From positions 62,001 to 126,000 of the forward strand of contig NZ_CP048817.1 of NCBI RefSeq assembly GCF_014171475.1: 64,000 nt of DNA. Direction: 5' to 3'. Positions within the stretch are counted from its first letter, which is position 1. Each line of letters begins with the position of its first letter. This DNA comes from Sphingomonas sp. So64.6b. Lineage in GTDB: Bacteria; Pseudomonadota; Alphaproteobacteria; Sphingomonadales; Sphingomonadaceae. The notes under the pieces were generated by a model that was not told the DNA's origin, ran no database searches, and worked only from the letters and a program-made list of their open reading frames with translations. The translations under genes and the position numbers were made by a program. Shown in pieces: positions 32,104 to 40,433 of the stretch.

Positions 32104-32778
32104 CTAGATTCGGAGTTCCGACGCCGGCCCATCGGGCCGGCTCTGCGCCTGGCGTTGCATCATGGGTATCCACTGCGCCAACACGTCGAATGGCACGGGA
32201 ATATCGAAGGCGATGCCGGTCTGGCCATTGTCGCGCCAGCGCACCGATGCCGCGACCGGCGGCAGGCCATTGACCATCAGCACCAGCTTTTCCGCCGGTT
32301 CGATCTCCTCCGCCGCGCGGATTTTGGCCCCACCCTGCGAGATGTTGAGCAAGGTGGCGGCGTGATAACGCGCACCGACGCGGATGCGGCCGGGCAGTTC
32401 GAGTTCCACACGCGGCGCACGCTGCTGTGCCGGCTGCGGTGAAAGATCATCGCCGGACAGGACGCTGGTCGTGTCCACTTTCTCGTCGAACTCCATGCCG
32501 GCCAGGCCGTTGCGCTGCCACAATATGTGTCCGGGAATCGCATGGCCGGATCTGAACTCGACCGTGACATGATCGCCAGTGGCAAGCGTCGAATAAACAT
32601 GGGCCATCAGGCCGCCCGACGAGATATTGCGGACCAGGCAGAGTTCTTCGCCAGCCGCGCTGTGCAATTTGGCGACGCGCAGAACGGTTACCTGCCGGGG
32701 GTCACGCCGGCGCTCCGGCTCCTGCGCGCCGGACGGCGTTGCAATCGTCGACGCATGGTCTTCGTCGTCTTCCAGCAT
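32104..32778 (-). CDS. Tandem PilZ-domain protein
   Basis: 224 residues. Domain one begins RRRDPRQ (the R-x3-R type motif of c-di-GMP binding PilZ) and has VRNISSGGLMAHV (D/NxSxxG). Domain two begins QQRAPRVELELPGRIR and has LLNISQGGAKIRA. The second copy's N-terminal arginine motif is weaker. It likely senses cyclic di-GMP and affects motility or envelope functions. Monocistronic, convergent with manA. Confidence 0.85.
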   Translation of the reverse strand: MLEDDEDHASTIATPSGAQEPERRRDPRQVTVLRVAKLHSAAGEELCLVRNISSGGLMAHVYSTLATGDHVTVEFRSGHAIPGHILWQRNGLAGMEFDEKVDTTSVLSGDDLSPQPAQQRAPRVELELPGRIRVGARYHAATLLNISQGGAKIRAAEEIEPAEKLVLMVNGLPPVAASVRWRDNGQTGIAFDIPVPFDVLAQWIPMMQRQAQSRPDGPASELRI

Positions 32779-33027
32779 GCGGTATTCCCCTGCAAGCAGT
32801 CCAGGCTTACGATCGGCTTCTAATTGTTGGATTTCGCATCATCGTCCTCCCCGCAGACGGCAATGCTTCTCCCGGTCTCAGGGGAGGCTATATTTTTTTA
32901 CAATTAACAACCGCGATATCGACCGTGCTTAACGGCGCATGCAGCATATTGGCTGCGGCGGGCGGACTTCTTGTGGCGAGGCGGGGATAGGAGCAAAGTA
33001 ACCTTCGCGCGTTAAACCCACTCCACC

Positions 33028-34233
33028 ATGCTTCGCGTCCTCACACTCTCGACCTTGTTTCCTGATGTTTCGCGGCCCAATTTCGGGGTGTTCGTGGAAC
33101 GGCAAACACTGGGCCTGGCCGCGCATCCGGACGTCGATCTCCGGCTCGTCACACCGCTCGGCCTGCCGCCCTGGCCGACGGCGATGCTGGCGCATTACCG
33201 ACCGCTTGCCGCTGTGCCCGAGCGTGAAACCTGGAAGGGGCTCGACACACGCCGGCCGCGCTTTGTGACGATTCCGGGCACCCGGGGGCGTTTTCACACC
33301 GCCGCGCTAGTGCGCATGTTGCGGCCATTGCTGGCCGAGATCCGACGCGATTTCGCCTTCGACGTGATTGATGCCGAATTCTTCTTTCCCGACGGACCCG
33401 CCGCAGTCGCGCTCGGCGCGCATTTCGGCGTACCCGTCTCGATCAAGGCGCGGGGCGCCGATATCCATCATTGGGGCACAGCGCCGGCCACCGCGGCGCA
33501 GGTCGTCGCCGCGGGGCGGAAAGCGCAGGGCACGCTCGCCGTCTCACTGGCGATGAAGGCCGACATGGCGGCGATCGGCATGCCGGCGGAGCGCATTCGT
33601 GTCCATCGTACCGGCGTCGATCTCACCCGCTTCGCGCCGCGCGACCGTGCAGCAGGGAAGGCGGCGCTGGGCATCGCCGGGCCGCTGGTCGTGTCGCTCG
33701 GTGCGTTGATTCCGCGCAAGGGTCATGACATCGTCCTGCGCGCGGTCGCGTCGCTGCCCGGCGTTTCGTTGCTGATTGCGGGTGAGGGGCCTGAGCGCGC
33801 CGCACTTGAGGCGGAAATCCTACGGTCGGGGGCGAGCGATCGTATCCGGCTGCTCGGCAGCCTGCCGCATGCCGATCTGCCCGCCTTGCTTGCCACCGCC
33901 GATGTCATGGCGCTGGCGTCGTCGTCGGAGGGGCTCGCCAATGCCTGGGTCGAGTCGCTCGCTTGTGGCACGCCGATTGTGATCACCGATGCGGGCGGCG
34001 CGGGAGAAGTGGTCGACACCCCGGCAGCGGGCCGGATCGTGCCGCGCGACGCCGGTGCTTTCGCGGCGGCGATCGCCGATCTGCTCGCCGATCCGCCGAC
34101 GCGTGATGAAACGCGCAACGCGGCGGCGCGCTTCACCTGGGAAGCGAACACCGCCGCGCTGTACGAGCATTTATCGGGATTAGTGGATCACTTCCGCGAT
34201 TTCCACGGCACGCCGCGCCACTCCGCCGCCTGA
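33028..34233 (+). CDS. GT4-type glycosyltransferase
   Basis: 401 residues. N-terminal Rossmann half (LTLSTLFPDVSRPNFGVFVERQ) and C-terminal GT-B half with VVSLGALIPRKGHDIVLRA, IAGEGPERAALEAE and the E-x7-E-type element ASSSEGLANAWVESLACGTPIVITDAGGAGE. It transfers a sugar from a nucleotide donor, acceptor unknown. The last 46 bases overlap the 3' end of the convergent DUF3089 gene. Confidence 0.9.
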   Translation: MLRVLTLSTLFPDVSRPNFGVFVERQTLGLAAHPDVDLRLVTPLGLPPWPTAMLAHYRPLAAVPERETWKGLDTRRPRFVTIPGTRGRFHTAALVRMLRPLLAEIRRDFAFDVIDAEFFFPDGPAAVALGAHFGVPVSIKARGADIHHWGTAPATAAQVVAAGRKAQGTLAVSLAMKADMAAIGMPAERIRVHRTGVDLTRFAPRDRAAGKAALGIAGPLVVSLGALIPRKGHDIVLRAVASLPGVSLLIAGEGPERAALEAEILRSGASDRIRLLGSLPHADLPALLATADVMALASSSEGLANAWVESLACGTPIVITDAGGAGEVVDTPAAGRIVPRDAGAFAAAIADLLADPPTRDETRNAAARFTWEANTAALYEHLSGLVDHFRDFHGTPRHSAA

Positions 34234-35417
34234 CGATCGGCCAGGGTGACGAGGTCGCCCATCTCGACCGGCATGTCGATCAGGTGCAGGCCCCAATCCT
34301 TGAGCATCTGCCCGCCGACCACGACGTCGCCGACGATCGTGTCGGTGCGCGCGTCCTTCGGGTCGGCATTCACCGTCACCGCCAGATAATCGAAGCCGTC
34401 GTTCGACACGCATTCGGCGGAAATCAGGCCGGGCACCTTCACAAAGCTGGTCGTGACCGGCAATCCGCCGGTCGCCCATGGTCCCATCGGCGCGCTGCCA
34501 AACCCGGCGCCCTTCGCGCCGAGGATCGCGTTGGTCACCGCCTTGCCGCCGGCAAGCGCCGCCGGATTGGTGCAGCCGACCGACTGGCCGGCGGTCGCGA
34601 CCTTGCCGAAGCGGCTGCCCGCTGGTGGCGGCGAATCGGCGCGGAACGTGACGTAGGTGACGACGCAATTATACTGGCCATCGGCGCGGCACAGCGGCAT
34701 CTTTTTGAAATCGCCACCGACCACCTGTCCGGTCGGGACCGCGACATTGGTGCCGATCAGCATCGCCGAGGCGATCTTCTTCAGCGTCGCGCGATTGGGT
34801 TCGATCTCTTTGGCGATCAGTTCCTTGAGGATGCCGGCGCCCTGACTATGGCCGATCAGCACCACGCCGCGGCCATTATTGTCGCGCTCGAGATAATCCT
34901 CCCATGCCGCTTTCACATCGGCATAGGCCATGGCGCGGTCCGCCGCGAGCGGCTTGCCCTGCAATACCGCCTGCAGCGCGGTCAGCGTGACCTGCCGATA
35001 AAGCGGGGCATAGACCTTGCACTTCTGGCTGAAGCGCGCGGCTTGCGCTGCCGCGACGGTCCTTTCCTCGTCGCCTGCGGTCATGTCGCTGTTCGGCGAG
35101 GTATCGAGCGAGACGGTGGGATAGACATAGAAACAGTCGAACTGGATCAGCTGATCGGGTTTGAACTTCTCGATCTTCTGCTTGCCGTCGGGGCGGATGA
35201 TCGTGACATCCTGATTGGCGGCGCAGGCATCGGCCCGGCCCGGCCGACACAGCCAGCTCGCGTCCTGCTTGTAATCGGGTGCGGGCGACGGGCTGGCCGG
35301 CGGCGGCGGCGCATTGATCAACGCCGGTGGCGCGTTCTCAGGAGTCGGCGGCGGTGTCGTTGTCTGGGCGGCGGCGGGTGTCGCAATCAGGGCCAGCAGC
35401 AATGCGGTAGATTTCAT
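34188..35417 (-). CDS. DUF3089 exported alpha/beta-hydrolase-like protein
   Basis: 409 residues. Signal peptide (ALLLALIATPAAAQ), a Pro-rich linker (about 20-45), then the domain with ASWLCRPGRADACAANQDVTI, DCFYVYPTVSLDTSPNSD and the nucleophile elbow VVLIGHSQGAGIL. GHSQG shows the hydrolase fold. The substrate is unknown. Tail-to-tail overlap with the glycosyltransferase. Confidence 0.88.
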   Translation of the reverse strand: MKSTALLLALIATPAAAQTTTPPPTPENAPPALINAPPPPASPSPAPDYKQDASWLCRPGRADACAANQDVTIIRPDGKQKIEKFKPDQLIQFDCFYVYPTVSLDTSPNSDMTAGDEERTVAAAQAARFSQKCKVYAPLYRQVTLTALQAVLQGKPLAADRAMAYADVKAAWEDYLERDNNGRGVVLIGHSQGAGILKELIAKEIEPNRATLKKIASAMLIGTNVAVPTGQVVGGDFKKMPLCRADGQYNCVVTYVTFRADSPPPAGSRFGKVATAGQSVGCTNPAALAGGKAVTNAILGAKGAGFGSAPMGPWATGGLPVTTSFVKVPGLISAECVSNDGFDYLAVTVNADPKDARTDTIVGDVVVGGQMLKDWGLHLIDMPVEMGDLVTLADRQAAEWRGVPWKSRK

Positions 35418-35507
35418 TTTATCCCTCCCTCTTTCGCGACAATCTAGCGCGGTCGTTACGCTCGCGTCGAGGGGGTGCGTTCGGCGTTCGCAGAGAGATT
35501 ATGACCG

Positions 35508-35879
35508 TCAGGCGAGGGGATAAAGCGCGGCGGCGATCCAGCGGCCTTCGCCGCGCAGTACGGCCCATGCGCGCGCGGCGGCGCGGCTGTCCATCGCCTC
35601 GATACCAAGGCCCCGCGCCTCGATCGCCCTGACCAGCGATACTGGCGGACGGATCAGCGACGGCCCCGTGCCGAGCAGCAGGAATTCCGGCGGCGGATCG
35701 AGCGCGAGCAGCGGTTCGAGGTCGGTCAGTGCCAACGCGGCAACCGGCGGTGGCGTCCAGCCATCGGCGCGCACCGGGGTGACCAGCAGCGCGGCATAGA
35801 CGCCGTCGTCGATCTTGAACCCACCCGCCGAAAAGCCCGAGATGATCGGGCCGTCGGTCTTGGCCTTTTCCATCTTCAT
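35508..35879 (-). CDS. Mth938-like domain protein (DUF498)
   Basis: 123 residues from the ATG at 35879 (MKMEKAKTDGPIISGFSAGGF). It has the GPIISGFSAGGFKIDDGVY opening and PEFLLLGTGPSLIRPP core of this family; length is normal. Conserved next to secF in alphaproteobacteria, and human NDUFAF3 is a relative, but the bacterial role is not established. Downstream of secF, separated by a repeat pair. Confidence 0.85.
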   Translation of the reverse strand: MKMEKAKTDGPIISGFSAGGFKIDDGVYAALLVTPVRADGWTPPPVAALALTDLEPLLALDPPPEFLLLGTGPSLIRPPVSLVRAIEARGLGIEAMDSRAAARAWAVLRGEGRWIAAALYPLA

Positions 35880-35899
35880 TGTCGTTCGCCCAAGATGGA

Positions 35900-35971
35900 C
35901 CGTTCGCACTGAGCTTGTCGAAGTGCCTGGCAAACGCCGCTCATAGCCTTCGACAGGCTCAGGCCGAACGG
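35900..35971. repeat. Dispersed repeat, inverted pair
   Basis: Copies at 35900-35926 (CCGTTCGCACTGAGCTTGTC) and 35947-35971 (CCTTCGACAGGCTCAGGCCG, AACGG) lie between secF and the Mth938-like gene, in a 122-base spacer. Confidence 0.8.
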
Positions 35972-36001
35972 ATGCTGGATATCCGTCGGCGGAATCGAGG
36001 G

Positions 36002-36973
36002 TTAGGGCCGGCCTTTGGGGCCGACCCGCTCCGCATTGCTCGATGTGGTCGGCGCATCCGCCTTGTTCGGGTCGGCGCGCAGGCCGAGCGAGATCAGCAG
36101 CGACGACGACACATAGATCGACGAATAGGTGCCGACGAAGATGCCGAGGATCATCGCCGAGGTGAAGCCGCGCAGCACATGGCCGCCGAACATCAGCAGC
36201 GATCCGAGTGCGAGCAGGATGGTCAGCGAGGTCATCACGGTACGCGGCAGCGTCTCGTTGACCGACAGATCGATGATCTGCGGCATCTCCATCTTGCGAT
36301 AGCGGCGCATATTCTCACGGATACGGTCGTCGATGACGATCTTGTCGTTGATCGAATACCCAATGATGGTCAGCACCGCGGCAACGATGTTGAGGTCGAA
36401 TTCGAGCTGAGTCAGCGCGAAGAAACCGAGCGTCATGAGCAGATCGTGGACGATCGCGACCACGGTCGAGACACCGAACTGCCATTCGAAACGGAAGATC
36501 GCGAACAGGCCGATGCCGAGCACCGCGAGCACGACCGCCGCAATACCCCACCAGATCAGCTCGTTCGAGACTTTACCCGAAACCGCGTCCTGCTTGGAGA
36601 ATTTCGCGTCCGGGAATTCTTTGGTGATCGCCGTCTGGACCTTCTGCACGACCGCAGTGGTCGCTGCCTGGTCGGTGCTTGACGGTGGCGGGAGGCGAAT
36701 CGAGACGGTCTTGGGATCGCCGAACTGCTGCAGCCTGACCTCGCCCAGGCCAAGCCGGTCGATTGTGGTCCGCAACTTATCCAGGTTCGGTTCGGTCCCG
36801 AATTTTTCCTCGATCATCAGGCCGCCGACGAAATCGACGCCGAAATTCAGGCCCTTGGCCCAAACCAGTCCGACTGCGGCGAGCGACAAGGCCATGGTCA
36901 GGGCAAAGGCCCATTTGCGTAACGATACGAACGGCAGGTTCGTATTGTCGGGGACGAGTTTCAGGAGGCGCAT
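36002..36973 (-). CDS. secF: Protein translocase subunit SecF
   Basis: 323 residues. Six membrane helices: first at ALTMALSLAAVGLVWAKG, then a periplasmic loop (FGVDFVGGLMIEEKF) and five C-terminal helices with AAVLTIIGYSINDKIVIDDRIREN, the SecF signature. With SecD it uses the proton gradient to pull exported proteins across the inner membrane. Follows secD by 13 bases on the minus strand. Confidence 0.95.
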   Translation of the reverse strand: MRLLKLVPDNTNLPFVSLRKWAFALTMALSLAAVGLVWAKGLNFGVDFVGGLMIEEKFGTEPNLDKLRTTIDRLGLGEVRLQQFGDPKTVSIRLPPPSSTDQAATTAVVQKVQTAITKEFPDAKFSKQDAVSGKVSNELIWWGIAAVVLAVLGIGLFAIFRFEWQFGVSTVVAIVHDLLMTLGFFALTQLEFDLNIVAAVLTIIGYSINDKIVIDDRIRENMRRYRKMEMPQIIDLSVNETLPRTVMTSLTILLALGSLLMFGGHVLRGFTSAMILGIFVGTYSSIYVSSSLLISLGLRADPNKADAPTTSSNAERVGPKGRP

Positions 36974-36986
36974 ATCTGTTCGCCGA

Positions 36987-38576
36987 TCAAATATTGATGT
37001 CTGATGGCCGCGCCTTGCGCAGCCAGAGGGCGACCATCATTCGCGTAAAGACGACGGCGGTGAACACCGATGTGACGATGCCGATCAGCAGCACGACCGC
37101 AAAACCCTTCACCGGGCCCGAGCCGAGCATCAGCATGATCACGCCCGATATGGCATGGGTCACGTTCGCTTCGAAAATCGTGCGGCTCGCTTCCTTGTAG
37201 CCGAGCTCGACCGCCTGGATCACGTTGCGTCCGCGCCGCCGTTCTTCGCGGATACGCTCGTTGATCAGCACGTTGGCGTCGACCGCCGTACCGATGGTCA
37301 GCACGAAACCGGCGATACCGGGCAAAGTGAGCGTGCCGTTGATGACTGCAAGCACGCCGACGATGACGATCACATTGATCACCACCGCGAGGTTCGCATA
37401 GACGCCGAACCGGCCATAGGTCAGCAGCATGAAGACCACGACCGCGGTCACCGCGATCACAGAGGCGAGAATGCCGGAGCGGATCGAATCCGCCCCCAGA
37501 TCGGGGCCGACCGAGCGTTCCTCGATCACTTTGAGCGCCACGGGGAGCTTGCCCGAGCTGAGCGCGATGGCGAGGCTGTTGGCGGATTCGACCGTGAAGC
37601 TGCCCTCGATATACCCAGCGCCACCCAAAATCGGGGTGTTAATGCGCGGCGCCGAAATAACCTTGTTATCGACAATCACGGCAAAGCGCTTGCCGGTGTT
37701 CTGCTGCGTGATGCGGGCGAATTTCTTGCCGCCGACGGTGTCGAAAGCAAAATCGACGACCGGCGAATTATCTTCCTGCTTGAACGACTGCTTGGCGCTG
37801 ACGAGCTGATCGCCGGTCAGGATCGCCTGGCGCTTGACCAGTATCTTGGCTTGTGGCCCACCTTCGGGATAATCGAGCAACTGGCTGCCGACCGGTGCCG
37901 TCGTCTGGCCTGGAATGGTCGGCGTCTCATCGACCATCTTGAATTCGAGCTTGGCGGTGGTCCCGAGCAATTTCTTCAACTCGCTCGGGTCGTTCAGGCC
38001 AGGGACCTGGACGACGATACGCGTCGCACCCTGGCGAATAATCGTCGGCTCCTTGGTGCCCAGCTTATCGATGCGGATGCGTACGACATCGGTCGCGGTG
38101 CTCATCGCATCGGTGATCGCCTGGTCCGTGCCCGCCTTGGTCGGCGTCATCACGATCCGGCTGGCATCGACGACCTGCAGGTCCCAATCGCGCTGACCGG
38201 TCATGCCGGCGCCCTTGGTCAGCTTGTTCAGCCGCTCGCGCGCGTCATCGAGCTGCGTCACGTCGCGCAGCATGAAGCTCAGCTTACCGCCCTGCGAAGA
38301 GATATCCCCAATGCTGATGCGCGGGGCCGTCTTCATCGCGTCGACAATATTGTTGTGCATCAACTCCAGGCGCGAATTCGCCAGGTCGCTCGTATTGGCT
38401 TCAAGCAGCAGATAGGAGCCGCCGGCGAGATCGAGGCCGAGGTTGATCCGCGGATGGGGAAACGAACCCCATTTGCTGGTCACGCTTTCGGGAAAGAAGC
38501 TGGGAACGGCAAGCAGCATCAGCGCCACCAGCAAGGCGACGATCGATCTTACTTTCCAGCGCGGAAAATCGAGCAT
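36987..38576 (-). CDS. secD: Protein translocase subunit SecD
   Basis: 529 residues. N-terminal membrane helix, periplasmic P1 domain with GLDLAGGSYLLLE, and six-helix C-terminal part with TYGRFGVYANLAVVINVI and TIGTAVDANVLINERIREE. Partner of SecF in late protein export. The order is yajC-secD-secF. Confidence 0.96.
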   Translation of the reverse strand: MLDFPRWKVRSIVALLVALMLLAVPSFFPESVTSKWGSFPHPRINLGLDLAGGSYLLLEANTSDLANSRLELMHNNIVDAMKTAPRISIGDISSQGGKLSFMLRDVTQLDDARERLNKLTKGAGMTGQRDWDLQVVDASRIVMTPTKAGTDQAITDAMSTATDVVRIRIDKLGTKEPTIIRQGATRIVVQVPGLNDPSELKKLLGTTAKLEFKMVDETPTIPGQTTAPVGSQLLDYPEGGPQAKILVKRQAILTGDQLVSAKQSFKQEDNSPVVDFAFDTVGGKKFARITQQNTGKRFAVIVDNKVISAPRINTPILGGAGYIEGSFTVESANSLAIALSSGKLPVALKVIEERSVGPDLGADSIRSGILASVIAVTAVVVFMLLTYGRFGVYANLAVVINVIVIVGVLAVINGTLTLPGIAGFVLTIGTAVDANVLINERIREERRRGRNVIQAVELGYKEASRTIFEANVTHAISGVIMLMLGSGPVKGFAVVLLIGIVTSVFTAVVFTRMMVALWLRKARPSDINI

Positions 38577-38580
38577 GGGT

Positions 38581-38919
38581 TCAGTCGTTCGCTGGCTTGG
38601 CGGAACCGGGGCTGGTGATGTCGGTCAGCGTCGCCTTGACCACACGGACCTTGACCGTCGGGGCGATCTCGACCTCGACAAAGCGCTCCTCGACCTTGGT
38701 CACCTTGCCCAGGATGCCACCGGCGGTGACGACCGAATCGCCCTTCTTGACCGCTTCGATGGTTGCCTGAAGCGCCTTCATGCGGCGTTGCTGCGGGCGA
38801 ATCATCAGAAAATAGAAGACGATGAAGACGAGAAACAGCGGCGCGAGGCTGAGGAACGAGCCCATGCCGCCACTGGCGGCCGAACCGGCGGTCTGGGCGT
38901 AGGCTGAGGGGATGAACAT
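38581..38919 (-). CDS. yajC: Sec translocon accessory protein YajC
   Basis: 112 residues: one membrane helix (FLSLAPLFLVFIVFYFLMI) followed by RPQQRRMKALQATIEAVKKGDSVVTAGG, the YajC motif. First gene of the yajC-secD-secF operon, separated from secD by 4 bases. Confidence 0.94.
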   Translation of the reverse strand: MFIPSAYAQTAGSAASGGMGSFLSLAPLFLVFIVFYFLMIRPQQRRMKALQATIEAVKKGDSVVTAGGILGKVTKVEERFVEVEIAPTVKVRVVKATLTDITSPGSAKPAND

Positions 38920-39089
38920 GCTTCTACCTGAATGGCGGGACGGCAGGGCGGACGCCCCACGCTATAAGCGCCGCGCGCTATCATCATCACCGGGGACACG
39001 CAACATTCGTGGTGCGCGACGAACATGCGGCAGCGAACACTGGACGCTTGCATCCGGCGCCACACCCGCATAGACGCGCTCGCCTCGGT

Positions 39090-39166
39090 CGGGGCGTAGC
39101 GCAGCCTGGTAGCGCATCACACTGGGGGTGTGGGGGTCGCAGGTTCGAATCCTGTCGCCCCGACCA
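39090..39166 (+). tRNA. tRNA-Pro (anticodon GGG)
   Basis: 77 bases. Acceptor arm CGGGGCG (39090-39096) pairs with CGCCCCG, discriminator A, CCA encoded (39164-39166). D arm GCGC...GCGC. Anticodon stem TCACA/TGTGG with loop CTGGGGG, anticodon GGG at 39124-39126. T arm GCAGG-TTCGAAT-CCTGT. Proline isoacceptor for CCC codons. The decayed accessory DNA begins right after it, so it may be an insertion site. Confidence 0.97.
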
Positions 39167-39535
39167 AGAAAATCAACGACTTAGTCCCGATTTTCAACCA
39201 ATCTTGGGGGTGTGCTTTTCGTGCTGGCAATCACCCAGCAATCACCGTGTGTGGTAAGCCGGAGCACTTTAGGGCAATCCGATTCGTGGCAGATCGAGTG
39301 ATCCGCATCCAAGTGCAAGCAATATCAGCGCGACTTTGGAAGAGTTTATGCGCGGCATATTGCCGGCTCGTCGATATTGATGTCAGGACGCAGTCGCAGC
39401 AGCGGCTCAGGCTGAGGACGATCAGCGAAGTGCTACGCTGCGCGCCGAAGAAGATGCCGCCAAGGATGCGCAGTATCAAGGATGCGCAGTATAAAGTCAG
39501 CTCGGAGCGGCCCAACAGAGCCGATCAAGCGCGGC
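39167..39535. other. Decayed DNA after tRNA-Pro
   Basis: 369 bases with no supportable gene. Composition is more AT-rich than the neighbours. At 39320-39480 one frame reads fragments such as LEEFMRGILPAR and AQAEDDQRSATLRAEEDAAKD, interrupted by a stop, which look like pieces of a former coding sequence that I cannot name. No integrase was seen. Confidence 0.5.
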
Positions 39536-39727
39536 GGATGCCGCGTTCCCGCCAACCCACGCGGCGGGCTGCGGCGGGATAGCTTCGATCCTGCCTCGAG
39601 TGCCATCCCGATCCCACGCAAGGTGCTGAAAGGCGGCTCGCACCTATGCGCCGCTAATTATTGCCAGAGTTGTTGTCCCGCCGCACGTCACCCACAGGCG
39701 CTGGACACTTCGACCAGTCATATCGGC
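39536..39727 (+). pseudogene. C-terminal fragment of formylglycine-generating enzyme
   Basis: The frame through 39482-39769 gives, from 39536, CRVPANPRGGLRRDSFDP, then IPIPRKVLKGGSHLCAANYC and PAARHPQALDTSTSHIG. This is the C-terminus of SUMF1/FGE-type sulfatase-modifying enzymes, which end GGSHLCAPNYC(R/K)RYRPAAR...DTSTSH(V/L)GFRC. The two active-site cysteines are at 39647 and 39662. The N-terminal four fifths and the final GFRC end are absent, so it cannot be a working enzyme. Such enzymes oxidise a sulfatase Cys to formylglycine; the arylsulfatase 8 kb downstream needs one. Confidence 0.85.
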
Positions 39728-39788
39728 ACCGCCGTATCATCCGCAGCAGGGAAGCTCGCCCGTAACTGACCGGCGGCAGGGCTGGGAG

Positions 39789-40304
39789 CTACTCTTGATT
39801 TTGAAAGTGACGGGCGGTGTACTCGACGGCCTTGGGCAGGTTCTCTGCGAAACGGGTAAGAAAATCGCGAAATTTGTCACGTTCCTCCGGGCTGAAGCCG
39901 TCCAGGAGCACTTCCTCACGTGATCGCGCCATGCGGACGATCTGGCGGTGGACGGGCAGACTCTCTGGCGTGGGCTTCGCGTAACGGCCATGCCTGCCGC
40001 TTTCGATCTTCAAAAGGCGGTTTTTTTCGAGCTTTTTGAGTGACTGGCTGACGGTCGCCTTGTTCATGCTCAAGATATCGCAGATTTCAAACGCCTGCAG
40101 TTCGCCGAACTCGTAGAGGATCGACAGGACCCGCGTCTCGTTTACGCCCATGCCGAGGACATCCAGGTACAGGCGCGACGCGTGCCAAGCATAGCCGTTG
40201 TTGGCCACGGTCAGCAGATGCGGAACGAACTGGTCCTTTTGCAGGTACGCCTCGCGATCGTAATCCGATGGCGGTCGATCGAATGCCTTTTTCATCTGCT
40301 CCAT
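39789..40304 (-). CDS. MarR-family transcriptional regulator
   Basis: 171 residues from the ATG at 40304 (or 40295). Winged helix: NETRVLSILYEFGELQAFEICDIL, recognition helix MNKATVSQSLKKLEKNRLL and wing KIESGRHGRYAKPTPES. Dimerisation helices flank it. MarR repressors usually bind small, often phenolic, ligands. Divergent from the P450 operon with a 129-base gap that holds the operator-like sequence at 40362-40398, so it probably controls that operon and itself. Confidence 0.88.
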   Translation of the reverse strand: MEQMKKAFDRPPSDYDREAYLQKDQFVPHLLTVANNGYAWHASRLYLDVLGMGVNETRVLSILYEFGELQAFEICDILSMNKATVSQSLKKLEKNRLLKIESGRHGRYAKPTPESLPVHRQIVRMARSREEVLLDGFSPEERDKFRDFLTRFAENLPKAVEYTARHFQNQE

Positions 40305-40361
40305 CGTGCGGTCGCCTGCCCTTGTGAGGGATCCGAATGCTGCATTCAGGATTGACTGTCC

Positions 40362-40398
40362 AGAGTTTGTGCTTAAACGAGAGTTTGATTACAAACTC
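40362..40398. promoter_or_regulatory. Candidate MarR operator
   Basis: A perfect inverted repeat GAGTTTG-ATTA-CAAACTC (40381-40398), preceded 18 bases upstream by the same half-site AGAGTTTG (40362-40369, repeated at 40380-40387). It lies between the divergent marR and P450 genes, 35 bases before the P450 start. Confidence 0.65.
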
Positions 40399-40433
40399 CA
40401 GCACCGACTGGCGTGACGCAGGGAGAGGAATGG

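Noticed and set aside
39130..39582. 150-codon plus-strand ORF after the tRNA
   Set aside because: It begins inside the tRNA and has no consistent family pattern; fragments in other frames look more gene-like.
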